Part shown: positions 26,499 through 34,652 of the stretch, piece by piece
Position numbering within the stretch: position 1 is the stretch's first letter
Layout: each line of letters opens with the position of its first letter
Assembly: GCA_018818595.1 (NCBI GenBank)
Contig: JAHIRM010000009.1
Coordinates: forward strand, 1 to 56,341
Source: Bacillota bacterium
Lineage (GTDB): Bacteria; Bacillota_I; Bacilli_A; Izemoplasmatales; Hujiaoplasmataceae
Direction: 5' to 3'
Length of the DNA stretch: 56,341 nt
Position numbers and translations under genes: made by a program
The notes under the pieces: model-generated
Told to the model about the DNA's origin: nothing
Database searches by the model: none
Seen by the model: the letters and a program-made list of their open reading frames with translations, nothing else

Positions 26499-27070
26499 CC
26501 AGAAAAATAGATTGTATCAAGAACCTTTAAATAATCCAAGCGTTTCACATAAGCTTCTTTAATCTCATGGCCATTTTCAACTACTTCATCAAGTGTTATG
26601 GATTTTCTTCCTGTATCTTTTCGATTGTAAAATAAGCTGACATATTTAGAATCAAGCAAATAGGTTTTTCCAAGTTTTGAAAAATGGATGATTACAAAAC
26701 CAATTCCTCCATGTCTTACTACATTATCTAAGTGAGCTACTTGATGTAAATGAATATTCTTAAGTGGAAATGAAGTTTTATTCATTGTTTCTTTTGCCTC
26801 AAAATCGATGTATCTTCCTTTATAGATTCCATTGTAATCCGTCGTAGAAGGAATTTTATAATAAGCTTCAGAAATTTTTGCGGCGCTTCGTCTTTCGTAA
26901 TCAACCTTCACTACCTGAATGGGAATAGGTTTCTTATAAATATATGCGATATCGTTTTCAATATAATACTCATTTGTTTGATTAATTGCAGCTTCTAAAT
27001 CCATTCCTCTGTTTGAAGTAGATGTTACTGAAGTAGAAGTCATTGATTTTTTAATTGGATAATTAATCAT
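26483..27070 (-). CDS. recU: Holliday junction resolvase RecU
   Basis: A 195-residue structure-specific nuclease that cuts Holliday junctions in Gram-positive bacteria. The family N-terminus ([20 protein letters not shown]) precedes the nuclease core with [18 protein letters not shown], where the aspartate and the E-A-K form the PD-(D/E)xK site. HLHQVAHL and GIGFVIIHF follow as in other RecU proteins. The ATG at 27070 sits five nt after AGGTGAT; a GTG at 27079 is in frame but inside that ribosome binding site. RuvA is encoded 10 kb away, consistent with a complete branch-migration/resolution pathway. Confidence 0.93.
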   Translation of the reverse strand: MINYPIKKSMTSTSVTSTSNRGMDLEAAINQTNEYYIENDIAYIYKKPIPIQVVKVDYERRSAAKISEAYYKIPSTTDYNGIYKGRYIDFEAKETMNKTSFPLKNIHLHQVAHLDNVVRHGGIGFVIIHFSKLGKTYLLDSKYVSLFYNRKDTGRKSITLDEVVENGHEIKEAYVKRLDYLKVLDTIYFSGKKKM

Positions 27071-27207
27071 AGTTATCACCTACATCTATTTTATCATATT
27101 TTAATTTAATATAAGAAAGAAACTCATTGAAAAAATATTATTTAAATGAAACATTGACTCAAATGGTAATTTAGGGTAAAAGGATTTCCAAAACAGGAGA
27201 AGTAATG

Positions 27208-27213
27208 TATAAT
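27208..27213 (+). promoter_or_regulatory. -10 element upstream of the RNase J gene
   Basis: TATAAT about 45 nt before the AAAGGAG ribosome binding site. No good -35 is visible, so the promoter call rests on the -10 alone. Confidence 0.4.
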
Positions 27214-27260
27214 ATGAGGGAATAGAAAATTCCATTATTTACTTGGAAAGGAGATTTACC

Positions 27261-28955
27261 ATGAGTCAAATAAAATTTTATGCATTAGGTGGGCTTGGAG
27301 AAAATGGGAAAAACCTCTATTGCGTGGAAATTGATAAAAAAATATTAATTTTAGATGCAGGGCTTAAACATCCTTCCGGTGATTTACTAGGAGTTGATGC
27401 GATTGTTCCAGATATTAGCTATTTGGAAACAAGAAAAGACGATATCATTGGGATATTTATTTCTCATGCACACGATAAACACATTGGAGCCATTCCTTTA
27501 TTATTATCACAAATCAATTCAAAGGTCTATGGAACAAATTTTGCAATAGCGGTAATTAAAGATTTATTAAAAGAAAATAAAATGGAACCAGACCATTTCC
27601 AACTAGAAGTTGTAAATAGAGATATTCCACTTGATTTTGCATCCTTTAAAGTCATCTATTATTCTACAACTCACTCCATTCCTGAATCTTCTGGTATGGC
27701 TATTTTGACAAAAGATGGTGCGATAGTGTATGCTACTGACTTTACATTCGATCAAAATGTGGGAACTTTTTACGCTACGGATTTTCATAAACTTGCTGCT
27801 TTTCAAGAATATGGAGTTTTAGCTCTTTTAACAGAATCATCTGGGGCATTGTCTATCGGACATTCCACTAGCAATGCAAATCTAACCCATATCATCCGTA
27901 ACACCTTTCAAAAAGCGACACATAGAATCATTGTTGGAATGTATTCAACGGAATTATCAAACATTCAAAAAGTGATTGATGAAGCCATTCGCTTAAATAA
28001 AAAGATTTCGATTATTGGTAGAAGAGCTCAAAGATTAGTTGATATCGGAGAATCGATGGGTTACATCCAAATTCCTGAAGATAAGTTAATTAATTTAAAA
28101 TTCATCGATGAATCAAATAAAAACGAATTTGACGATGTTGTATTTTTAGTGACAGGCGAACGACATGAGCCTTTTTATATGTTACAAAGAATGGCAAAAG
28201 GCTATGACAGACTCATTCATTTAAAAGAAGATGACACCATCTTAATGATGTGTCCTCCGATTGTTGGAACAGAAAAAATAGCCGCAAAAACTTATGATGT
28301 TCTTTATCGACTTGGAACGAACCTAATAAAAGTCGATAAAAAGAATCTTTCAGCTTTTCATGCAGCATCTGAGGATTTAAAGTTACTATATAGTTTGTTA
28401 AAACCAAAATATCTTATTCCAATTAATGGAGAATATCGCTATCAACTTGCACAATATAACTTGGCATTAGAATATGGATTTGATGAAGAGCATGTTATTT
28501 TAGTAGATAACGGAGAAGTGATTACTTTTGATGATGGATGTTTAAATTTAAAGCATGACACGGTAATGAATGGATCTGTAATGGTAGATGGCAATTTTGA
28601 AAGTGATGTCAACGATACCGTTTTAAAGGAAAGAGAATTGCTTTCTCAAGATGGATTCTTACTTATCATTGCAAACATTGATGCAAGAGAAAGAATAATG
28701 CTAAATAGTCCTGAAATTGTAAGTAGAGGCTTTATGTACATGAAAGACAATGAAGAAGTAATCAATCAAATTGAGCTTATCTATCAAAATATAACAAACA
28801 AACAATTCAATCAAAAATACATTGATTGGAAAGTCTATAAAGAAGCCATTCGTTTTGAAGTGTCAAAATACTTGTATAAAGAAACCAAACGAAAACCAAT
28901 AGTTATACCTGTTATTATTGATACTCAAAGCGATAAAGTTTGTAAAGTATTATAA
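27261..28955 (+). CDS. rnj: RNase J family protein with altered catalytic residues (J2-like)
   Basis: A 564-residue beta-lactamase/beta-CASP protein aligned over its full length with RNase J. The usual HxHxDH metal motif reads HAHDKH (residues 69-74), so the metal-binding Asp is Lys73. The later HGEYR motif reads NGEYR (Asn389 for His), and HVSGH reads HAASE (367-371). THSIPES, a D160 (ATDF) and the P-rich beta-CASP core (TGERHEP) are partly kept. Two or more metal ligands are thus missing and nuclease activity is probably reduced or lost, as in the J2 partner of J1-J2 complexes. An active RNase J is expected elsewhere in the genome. The ATG at 27261 follows AAAGGAG; the TTG at 27243 is rejected. 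Confidence 0.88.
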   Translation: MSQIKFYALGGLGENGKNLYCVEIDKKILILDAGLKHPSGDLLGVDAIVPDISYLETRKDDIIGIFISHAHDKHIGAIPLLLSQINSKVYGTNFAIAVIKDLLKENKMEPDHFQLEVVNRDIPLDFASFKVIYYSTTHSIPESSGMAILTKDGAIVYATDFTFDQNVGTFYATDFHKLAAFQEYGVLALLTESSGALSIGHSTSNANLTHIIRNTFQKATHRIIVGMYSTELSNIQKVIDEAIRLNKKISIIGRRAQRLVDIGESMGYIQIPEDKLINLKFIDESNKNEFDDVVFLVTGERHEPFYMLQRMAKGYDRLIHLKEDDTILMMCPPIVGTEKIAAKTYDVLYRLGTNLIKVDKKNLSAFHAASEDLKLLYSLLKPKYLIPINGEYRYQLAQYNLALEYGFDEEHVILVDNGEVITFDDGCLNLKHDTVMNGSVMVDGNFESDVNDTVLKERELLSQDGFLLIIANIDARERIMLNSPEIVSRGFMYMKDNEEVINQIELIYQNITNKQFNQKYIDWKVYKEAIRFEVSKYLYKETKRKPIVIPVIIDTQSDKVCKVL

Positions 28956-28959
28956 AAAA

Positions 28960-29110
28960 GACGAACCACGTGGAGTCGGTCTCATTGCTTACTCTAAAAT
29001 GACCTTACTTTCCTGCTGACGACCTATTCTCGTTTTTGATGATAAACAATATAGGTTAAGAAAACATGCCGTCGGACCCAATTTCAGGGATTCCGATGGC
29101 TGTTTTTTTG
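28960..29110 (+). ncRNA. Candidate structured RNA with intrinsic terminator
   Basis: About 150 nt with no convincing frame. Visible pairings: a long hairpin (GGA 28972-28974 with TCC 29011-29013, and GGTCTCATT 28978-28986 with AATGACC 28998-29004); a second hairpin (ACCTAT 29022-29027 with ATAGGT 29051-29056, with GTTT/AAAC inside); and a GC-rich final hairpin followed by T residues. GC content is higher than the flanks. No gene lies just downstream on the same strand, so it is not an obvious leader. It could be a stand-alone small RNA or a processed 3' product of the RNase J message. It does not match 6S, SRP RNA, tmRNA or a riboswitch that I know. Confidence 0.45.
29068..29109 (+). terminator. 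Strong intrinsic terminator
   Basis: Stem GCCGTCGGACCC / GGGATTCCGATGGC (one bulged base) followed by TGTTTTTTT. It ends the RNA candidate and/or the RNase J message. Confidence 0.85.
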
Positions 29111-29145
29111 ATTATGAGTCTTTATCTAATTATACTGGAACATTG

Positions 29146-29470
29146 TTATAGAATGATTAAACGGTGTTTCAAGAACTCATCCTCTAACTTTGAAATTTTC
29201 TCATTGTTATCTTTGATAACGAGAGTGTTTTCCAAGTATTTAGAATTAAATAGTTCTTCAGAAATCGTTTGATGTTTAATTCTTGGATTGGTATAGAAAT
29301 TGAACTGAGGGTAATTTCATCATATGCATACGAATTGTTTTCGAAAGAAGAAACGAGGTTATCTAGAGAATGTACGGACATTGCGATATGAAGTTAAAAA
29401 GTATTGATTTTGTGACGAAATATGTTTCTTCGGAACAATTTACCATACAAAAGTCTTGTGTGGGTAAACA
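29146..29470 (-). pseudogene. Frameshifted remnant of an unidentified protein gene
   Basis: The minus strand reads as protein-like sequence in two frames. One frame (about 29470 to 29320) gives LFRRNIFRHKINTF, an in-frame TAA, then LHIAMSVHSLDNLVSSFENN and SYAYDE. After a one-base shift near 29320 it continues NYPQFNFYTNPRIKHQTISE, then ELFNSKYLENTLVIKDNNEK and ISKLEDEFLKHRLIIL, ending at a TAA (29146-29148). No start or ribosome binding site is seen. I do not recognise the parent family. It lies just downstream of rarA on the same strand. Confidence 0.45.
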
Positions 29471-29577
29471 TAAATAGGGCTAAAAATATGTTACTTCGGG
29501 AAAGTCGAGGCACTTTTGTATAGCACTTCGTACAACTCGACGCAATCGGTTCGCCTTACTCTTTTCTATTTAAAATT
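29471..29577. other. Non-coding stretch after rarA
   Basis: No coding frame is supported. It carries the second copy of a short direct repeat (AAATATGTTnCTTCGG at 29418-29433 and 29484-29499), one base different. Confidence 0.3.
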
Positions 29578-30807
29578 CTATTTTTTTCTTAATGAGTTTT
29601 GAATGAAGAGATACTGTTCTTTTAACATATTCTCAAGTTTTGAGTGAGTTTGAGGTATATAGTATTCCACATCTTTTAATTCATCTGGAAGGTATTGCTG
29701 TGAGACAATATGATTTAAATAATCATGAGCATATAAATACGCCTTTTTATCATCATAGGTTGGGTTATTAATTAAGTGAGAAAGCACTTTATATGTTTTG
29801 CCTAGTAAGACATCATCTATGGCTTTATTTACTGCAAGATGTGCACTATTTGATTTTGGAGAAATACACATCTCAATCGTAATAGCCCCTAAAGCATTAA
29901 TGGCTTCTGGAAATCCAATGTGTCGGCAAATATCACAAACAGCTGCAACTTTTGGACCCATTGCAGGATTAGCTAAACCAATGTCTTCATAAACAATTGC
30001 GCTGATTCGTCTTAGCAAAGATTCTAAATCTTCAGCAACGATAAGTCTAGCCAAATAATGAAGAGCAGCTGATGTATCGGAGCCTCGAACTGATTTATGA
30101 AATGCGCTTAAAATATCATAATAATTGTCTCCAGATTTATCAATGGATAACGCAGGTTTCCCAACAATCTCTTTTGCAAAGTCTAAAGAGATGACTTGTT
30201 TTTTCTCTGCTTGAATCATTACTAATTCAAGCATGTTTAAAGCCGTTCTTACCTCGCCATTACAAGCAACACTGATGTACTCATATATTTCATCTAATAA
30301 TTGAATTTCTTTTTCAAAGATATTTAAATCTATTTTTTTTAAAAATTCATTGATTTCTAAAGAACTTGGTCGTTCAAGTTTAAAGATGGAAGCACGACTT
30401 CTAATTGCTGGATTACAAGCAATGTAAGGATTTTCGGTTGTGAGACCTATCATTATTATTTGACCTGTTTCCACATAGGGTAATAAATAATCTTGAATGT
30501 CTTTATTCATTCTATGAATTTCATCTATGATTAATAATACATTTCCATAATGCTTGGCAGATTCAACAATTTGTCTTAATGTTTGTTTGGAATCCGTTGA
30601 AGCATTAAATTTAAAATGGTTTAAAGGAAAGGCATTCGCAATTAACAATGCAATGGTCGTCTTTCCAGTGCCTGTTGGTCCATACAAAATTAAAGAAATC
30701 ATTTTATCTTCTTTTATTAGTTTTTGAATAATTGAAATCACTTTTTTTTGACCTATGACTTCTTCAAAAGTTTTTGGTCTACAAACACTAGCAAGTGGTT
30801 CGTACAT
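29578..30807 (-). CDS. rarA: Replication-associated recombination protein RarA (MgsA)
   Basis: A 409-residue AAA+ ATPase of the clamp-loader-like RarA family, which acts at stalled replication forks. The N-terminus has the typical PLA...RPKTFEEVIGQ, followed by Walker A GPTGTGKTT (residues 44-52), Walker B LLIIDEIHRMNK, sensor 1 GLTTENP and the arginine-finger region AIRSRASIF. The C-terminal part contains the family's tetramerisation domain (SFRKSVRGSD-like FHKSVRGSDTSAALHYLARL). AGAAGGTG precedes the ATG. No gene in its vicinity shares its function; it is divergent from nadA. Confidence 0.93.
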   Translation of the reverse strand: MYEPLASVCRPKTFEEVIGQKKVISIIQKLIKEDKMISLILYGPTGTGKTTIALLIANAFPLNHFKFNASTDSKQTLRQIVESAKHYGNVLLIIDEIHRMNKDIQDYLLPYVETGQIIMIGLTTENPYIACNPAIRSRASIFKLERPSSLEINEFLKKIDLNIFEKEIQLLDEIYEYISVACNGEVRTALNMLELVMIQAEKKQVISLDFAKEIVGKPALSIDKSGDNYYDILSAFHKSVRGSDTSAALHYLARLIVAEDLESLLRRISAIVYEDIGLANPAMGPKVAAVCDICRHIGFPEAINALGAITIEMCISPKSNSAHLAVNKAIDDVLLGKTYKVLSHLINNPTYDDKKAYLYAHDYLNHIVSQQYLPDELKDVEYYIPQTHSKLENMLKEQYLFIQNSLRKK

Positions 30808-30852
30808 GGGTTCACCTTCTTATAATCTTACAAACTTATTATATCATATTCT

Positions 30853-30880
30853 TTGCAAAAGGATAAAAAAAGCATATAAT
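30853..30880 (+). promoter_or_regulatory. nadA operon promoter
   Basis: -35 TTGCAA (30853-30858), 16-nt spacer and -10 TATAAT (30875-30880), about 38 nt before the nadA start. Confidence 0.65.
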
Positions 30881-30917
30881 AGAATGAGACAATACTTACG
30901 TAAAGCGAGATGATTTT

Positions 30918-31814
30918 ATGATTCAAGATGACATTAGAAAACTCAAAATAGAAAAGAAAGCAATCATACTAGCTCATTACTATCAAGATAAAGCGGTTCA
31001 AGACATTGCCGACTTTGTTGGAGACTCCTTAGAACTAAGTAAAATAGCGGCTTCATCTGATGCAGAAATGATCGTTTTTTGTGGTGTGCATTTTATGGCG
31101 GAAACTGCAAAGATATTATCACCTAATAAAAAAGTATTATTACCAGTTAAAGAAGCAGGCTGTCCGATGGCGAGAATGATTGATGCAAATAAACTAAAAT
31201 CCTATAAAGCCTTACATCCAGAACGAATCATTATCTGTTACGTTAATTCTTATGCAGAGGTTAAAGCTCTTTCAGATATTTGTGTAACAAGTTCAAATGC
31301 TGAAAAAATTATGATGACCTTTAAAGATAAAAAAATGCTTTACATTCCGGATAAAAATTTAGGAGCATATTTAAAAGATAAGTATCGACTAGATATTGAC
31401 CTTTGGCCAGGGTTTTGTTGCATCCATAACAATCTAAAAATAACCGAGGTTATTCATTTAAAAAAATTACATCCAAACGCATTAGTGCTCATTCACCCTG
31501 AAGCGCCACTAGATGTATTAAAAATGGCTGATTTTATCGGAAGCACCAAAGGAATTTTAGACTTTGCGACCACTTCATTGAATCAAGAATTTATCATTGG
31601 CACCGAAATGGGAATTCTGCATCCATTGAAAAAAAATAATCCAAATAAAACATTTTATATTCTTTCTAAAGGACTTAAGTGTTTTGATATGAAACTAACA
31701 TCTATTCAAGATGTATACAATGCATTAAAATTTGAAACTTATGAAATAACAATTGATCCGCTAATTCAAACGAATGCAAAAAAAGCGTTAGATAAAATGC
31801 TGGAGATGAGTTAA
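30918..31814 (+). CDS. nadA: Quinolinate synthase NadA
   Basis: A 298-residue cytoplasmic 4Fe-4S enzyme that condenses iminoaspartate with dihydroxyacetone phosphate to quinolinate. Three cluster cysteines fall at the positions of the short NadA type: Cys82 (AGCPMAR), Cys168 (PGFCCIH) and Cys255 (GLKCFDMK). HYYQDKAVQDIADFVGDSL and GVHFMAETAKIL are the substrate-site blocks. GAGATGAT is the ribosome binding site. The stop codon is immediately followed by the nadB start with no gap, so the two enzymes are made together, as expected for the unstable iminoaspartate intermediate. Confidence 0.96.
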   Translation: MIQDDIRKLKIEKKAIILAHYYQDKAVQDIADFVGDSLELSKIAASSDAEMIVFCGVHFMAETAKILSPNKKVLLPVKEAGCPMARMIDANKLKSYKALHPERIIICYVNSYAEVKALSDICVTSSNAEKIMMTFKDKKMLYIPDKNLGAYLKDKYRLDIDLWPGFCCIHNNLKITEVIHLKKLHPNALVLIHPEAPLDVLKMADFIGSTKGILDFATTSLNQEFIIGTEMGILHPLKKNNPNKTFYILSKGLKCFDMKLTSIQDVYNALKFETYEITIDPLIQTNAKKALDKMLEMS

Positions 31815-33320
31815 ATGACAAGATATACGGACGTATTAATCATTGGATCTGGCTTAGCTGGATTATTTGTCGCACTAAACATTGATAAAAAATACAGCGT
31901 TCTTTTAATCGCAAAAGAAGAAATAAAGAATTCGAATTCCATGCTTGCTCAAGGAGGAATTGCGGCAGAATTAAATGATGACCCCATTCTTCATGAAAGT
32001 CATTTTGATGACACTCTTAAAGCGGGATCGTATTTAAATGACAAAGAGGCTGTTTCGTTTCTTGTAAATAACGCTAATGATTCTATTAAGAAATTAATTG
32101 AATTCGGAGTCCATTTTGATATGGATGAAAAAAACCACTATCTTTTAACCAAAGAAGGAGGACATTCTCATAATCGAATTCTTCATAGTGGTGGAGATGC
32201 TTCCGGGTATTACACTACGACAAGCCTAACCGATATTTTAAACGAGCATAAGAATATTACGGTCTTAGAAAACACCATGGCACTTGATTTAATAAAAGAT
32301 GATAACTCTATATGTATCGGGGCTACTATTTTAGAAGATGAAGCTTTTTACGACCCTGTCTATGCAAAAACAACCATTCTTGCCACAGGAGGAATCGGGT
32401 CTGTTTATGGAGCAACGACAAATGATTTATCCGCAACCGGTGATGGAATAGGTATGGCTTATCGAATAGGCGCTAAGATTGAAAACATGGAATTTGTACA
32501 ATTTCATCCAACTGCCCTTTATTCAGAAGATACTTCATCAAGAAGACGTTTCTTAATTACAGAAGCGATTCGTGGAGAAGGAGCTTATCTGTTAAACATT
32601 GAAAAAGAAAGGTTTATGGAAAAATATAGTCCAACCTTATTAGAACTTGCCCCAAGAGATATTGTTTCTCAAGCAATCTATAGAGAAATGTATGATACCT
32701 GGACAGATCATGTCTATTTAGATACAAGGCATTTAGATCCTAAATACCTTGAAAAGCGCTTTCCTACCGTTTTTAAGCGATGTTCTCAAGAAGGGTATAT
32801 AATGGGAATTGATTTGATTCCAGTTGCGCCATGTGAGCATTTTATCTGCGGTGGGATTAAAACTGATCTTTACGGCGAAACATCAATCAAAAATCTCTAT
32901 GCCGTTGGTGAAGTTGCATCAACTGGTGTTCATGGAGCCAACCGATTAGCATCCAATTCATTGCTTGAATGTATTGTGTTTGGATTGTCATCTGCCAATA
33001 AACTCAATCATGAGTTAGATCATATCAAAATTACTCAAGAGATGCAATTCCCAGAAAAACCAAACTACAATTACAATTACAAACCAATTCGTAAAAAGAT
33101 TGGCGATTACATGGATGAACATGTAGGAATTGTAAGAAATGAAGAAGGACTTCGTTTAACGAAAAAAACCTTGGAACAAATTTATAGAAGTTTACGAAAA
33201 TCGCCTAATTTAACGAGATACTATTATGAAACATTAAATATCGTTATCACCGCTCTTCAAATTACAAAAAGCGCAATCGAAAGAAAGGAATCCATCGGAT
33301 GCCATTTAAGAATCAAATGA
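31815..33320 (+). CDS. nadB: L-aspartate oxidase NadB
   Basis: A 501-residue FAD enzyme that oxidises L-aspartate to iminoaspartate for NadA. Visible blocks are the dinucleotide fold (IIGSGLAGLFVAL), SMLAQGGIAAEL, the active-site GGHSHNRILHSGGDASG, TGDGIGMAYRIGA, EFVQFHPTALY, TEAIRGEGAYL, ELAPRDIVSQAI and CEHFICGGIKTD with GVHGANRLASNSLLE. The start directly abuts nadA, with GGAGATGAG inside nadA as its ribosome binding site. It ends in TGA, overlapping the next gene by 22 nt. The third enzyme of the route, NadC, is not in the operon. Confidence 0.96.
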   Translation: MTRYTDVLIIGSGLAGLFVALNIDKKYSVLLIAKEEIKNSNSMLAQGGIAAELNDDPILHESHFDDTLKAGSYLNDKEAVSFLVNNANDSIKKLIEFGVHFDMDEKNHYLLTKEGGHSHNRILHSGGDASGYYTTTSLTDILNEHKNITVLENTMALDLIKDDNSICIGATILEDEAFYDPVYAKTTILATGGIGSVYGATTNDLSATGDGIGMAYRIGAKIENMEFVQFHPTALYSEDTSSRRRFLITEAIRGEGAYLLNIEKERFMEKYSPTLLELAPRDIVSQAIYREMYDTWTDHVYLDTRHLDPKYLEKRFPTVFKRCSQEGYIMGIDLIPVAPCEHFICGGIKTDLYGETSIKNLYAVGEVASTGVHGANRLASNSLLECIVFGLSSANKLNHELDHIKITQEMQFPEKPNYNYNYKPIRKKIGDYMDEHVGIVRNEEGLRLTKKTLEQIYRSLRKSPNLTRYYYETLNIVITALQITKSAIERKESIGCHLRIK

Positions 33321-34102
33321 TGAAAAATAATTATCATACACATATGTATTTATGCAGACATGCGGTAGGTGATGTAGAAGACTATGTAGTAGAAGCCATC
33401 AAGCTTAAATTTACATCTCTTGGAATGAGCGATCATGGTCCCTTCGAAGAGTTGAAAGATCGGTCCGTGAGAATGAAACCAGCTGATTTTGAATTGTATT
33501 TAAAAAAATGTGATACGGCGATTGAAAAATACAAATCAAAAATCAAAATCTATAAAGGCCTTGAAATTGAATATTTTGAAAATTATCAAGAAATGTATCA
33601 AAATCATTTATCAAAATTAGATTACTTAGCTTTGGGTCAACATTACATAAAAGATGAAAAAGCATTAAATGGATTGAGGAGTTGTTATACATTAAGTACA
33701 ACCTCACATCTTGAAACATATGCGAACACATTAATCGAAGGAATGAAAACAGGATATTTTAAATTTGTATGTCATCCTGATTTGATGCTTTATAACATAA
33801 ATCATTTTGATGAAACCGTAAAAGCCATTTCAAGAAAAATTATTGAAGAAGCAGTTAGGTTAAAGATTCCTTTAGAAATTAATTCAAACGGAATCAAAAA
33901 AGGACTGCGTACTTTCGAAGATGGAAAAAGGTATTTGTATCCTCGACTTGAATTTTGGGAATTAGTCAAAGAGATGAAAGCATTGGTTATCATCTCCTCT
34001 GATGCACATGACCCAAAACACTTGTATGATGAAGACGTTTTGAAAGCATACGATTTTGCAAGCTCTCTTGAGCTAGTAGTAGAAGAGGCATTGAAATTTT
34101 AA
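33299..34102 (+). CDS. PHP-domain phosphoesterase (histidinol-phosphatase-like)
   Basis: A 267-residue PHP-fold hydrolase. Metal-binding motifs are NYHTHMYLCRHA at the N-terminus, SDHGPF, GLEIEYFE, the GQHY loop, VCHPDLML and a late SSDAHDP. This resembles HisK-type histidinol phosphatase, but no other his genes are in the window, so the substrate may be another phosphomonoester. It starts inside nadB with an AAAGGA ribosome binding site 8 nt upstream of the ATG at 33299; later ATGs at 33317 and 33320 lack that spacing. It is the last gene of the nadA-nadB operon and may supply or remove a phosphorylated intermediate. Confidence 0.82.
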   Translation: MPFKNQMMKNNYHTHMYLCRHAVGDVEDYVVEAIKLKFTSLGMSDHGPFEELKDRSVRMKPADFELYLKKCDTAIEKYKSKIKIYKGLEIEYFENYQEMYQNHLSKLDYLALGQHYIKDEKALNGLRSCYTLSTTSHLETYANTLIEGMKTGYFKFVCHPDLMLYNINHFDETVKAISRKIIEEAVRLKIPLEINSNGIKKGLRTFEDGKRYLYPRLEFWELVKEMKALVIISSDAHDPKHLYDEDVLKAYDFASSLELVVEEALKF

Positions 34103-34130
34103 AAACATGGGTTTAGAACCATGTTTTTTT
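34102..34130 (+). terminator. Intrinsic terminator of the nad operon
   Basis: Stem AACATGG / CCATGTT with an inner loop, followed by seven T residues, right after the stop codon. Confidence 0.85.
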
Positions 34131-34133
34131 AAT

Positions 34134-34610
34134 TTTCGGAATCCTTTCACTAACGAATTTTTATTGATTCAGTGGGTGGTTATGTATGGTTTGCCAAAAA
34201 AACGCAAAATTTTGCCCGATTTTTGAAGAAAATATGGAAGTGTCAGTAAAACGAGTATTACCATAAAATTATCATATTCATTGCTCTCAAATGAACGCGT
34301 TTAAAGTAGAAGAAGAAACAGTTTCACTCCTAACTAATGCACCAATTTTTTGATAAGGTATGGTTTGGTGGATAAATTATAGAGAAACGAACATCTCCGT
34401 CAACTTCCTATAATGTATATTATGTTAACCAATAGCTGATATCTACCTTTGGCCATTTGAAATGACTATGTTAATAATGTCAATAACGAGGGTAACTCCT
34501 TTTTCGCTAAAACACATGGTAAAAAACGGACGGATTCAAAACAGGCTTAAAAATTGCCTTACAACCATGGTTAAATTCATTTAGATACTAGGTATGATTT
34601 CACTTGATTA
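34134..34610. other. Gene-free stretch, possibly a decayed gene
   Basis: Almost 480 nt without an intact frame. Both strands show fragments that look protein-like but are broken by stops. The clearest on the minus strand reads HYRKLTEMFVSL, a stop, then TIPYQKIGALVRSETVSSST, which loosely recalls a helix-turn-helix of a transposase. No terminal inverted repeats or target duplication are seen. Identification is not possible by eye. Confidence 0.25.
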
Positions 34611-34619
34611 TGATATAAT
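34611..34619 (+). promoter_or_regulatory. Extended -10 element of the asparaginase gene
   Basis: TGA-TATAAT about 34 nt upstream of the start. No clear -35. Confidence 0.5.
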
Positions 34620-34652
34620 AGATTTATAGACTTGAAAGGATGAATATTATAT

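Noticed and set aside
28960-29110. 6S RNA, SRP RNA or tmRNA
   Set aside because: No end-to-end long stem with central bubble, no GGAAGGAAGCAGC-type SRP core, and no tRNA-like 3' end with tag-peptide frame could be found.
29066-29272. Plus-strand frame of 68 aa starting in the terminator hairpin
   Set aside because: The start codon lies inside a strong terminator stem and no ribosome binding site precedes it. The minus-strand remnant explains the area better.
33299-33320. TGA as a tryptophan codon (Mycoplasma-type code)
   Set aside because: TGA acts as a stop in coupled genes (nadB, the BadF-type kinase), and Trp is encoded by TGG throughout.
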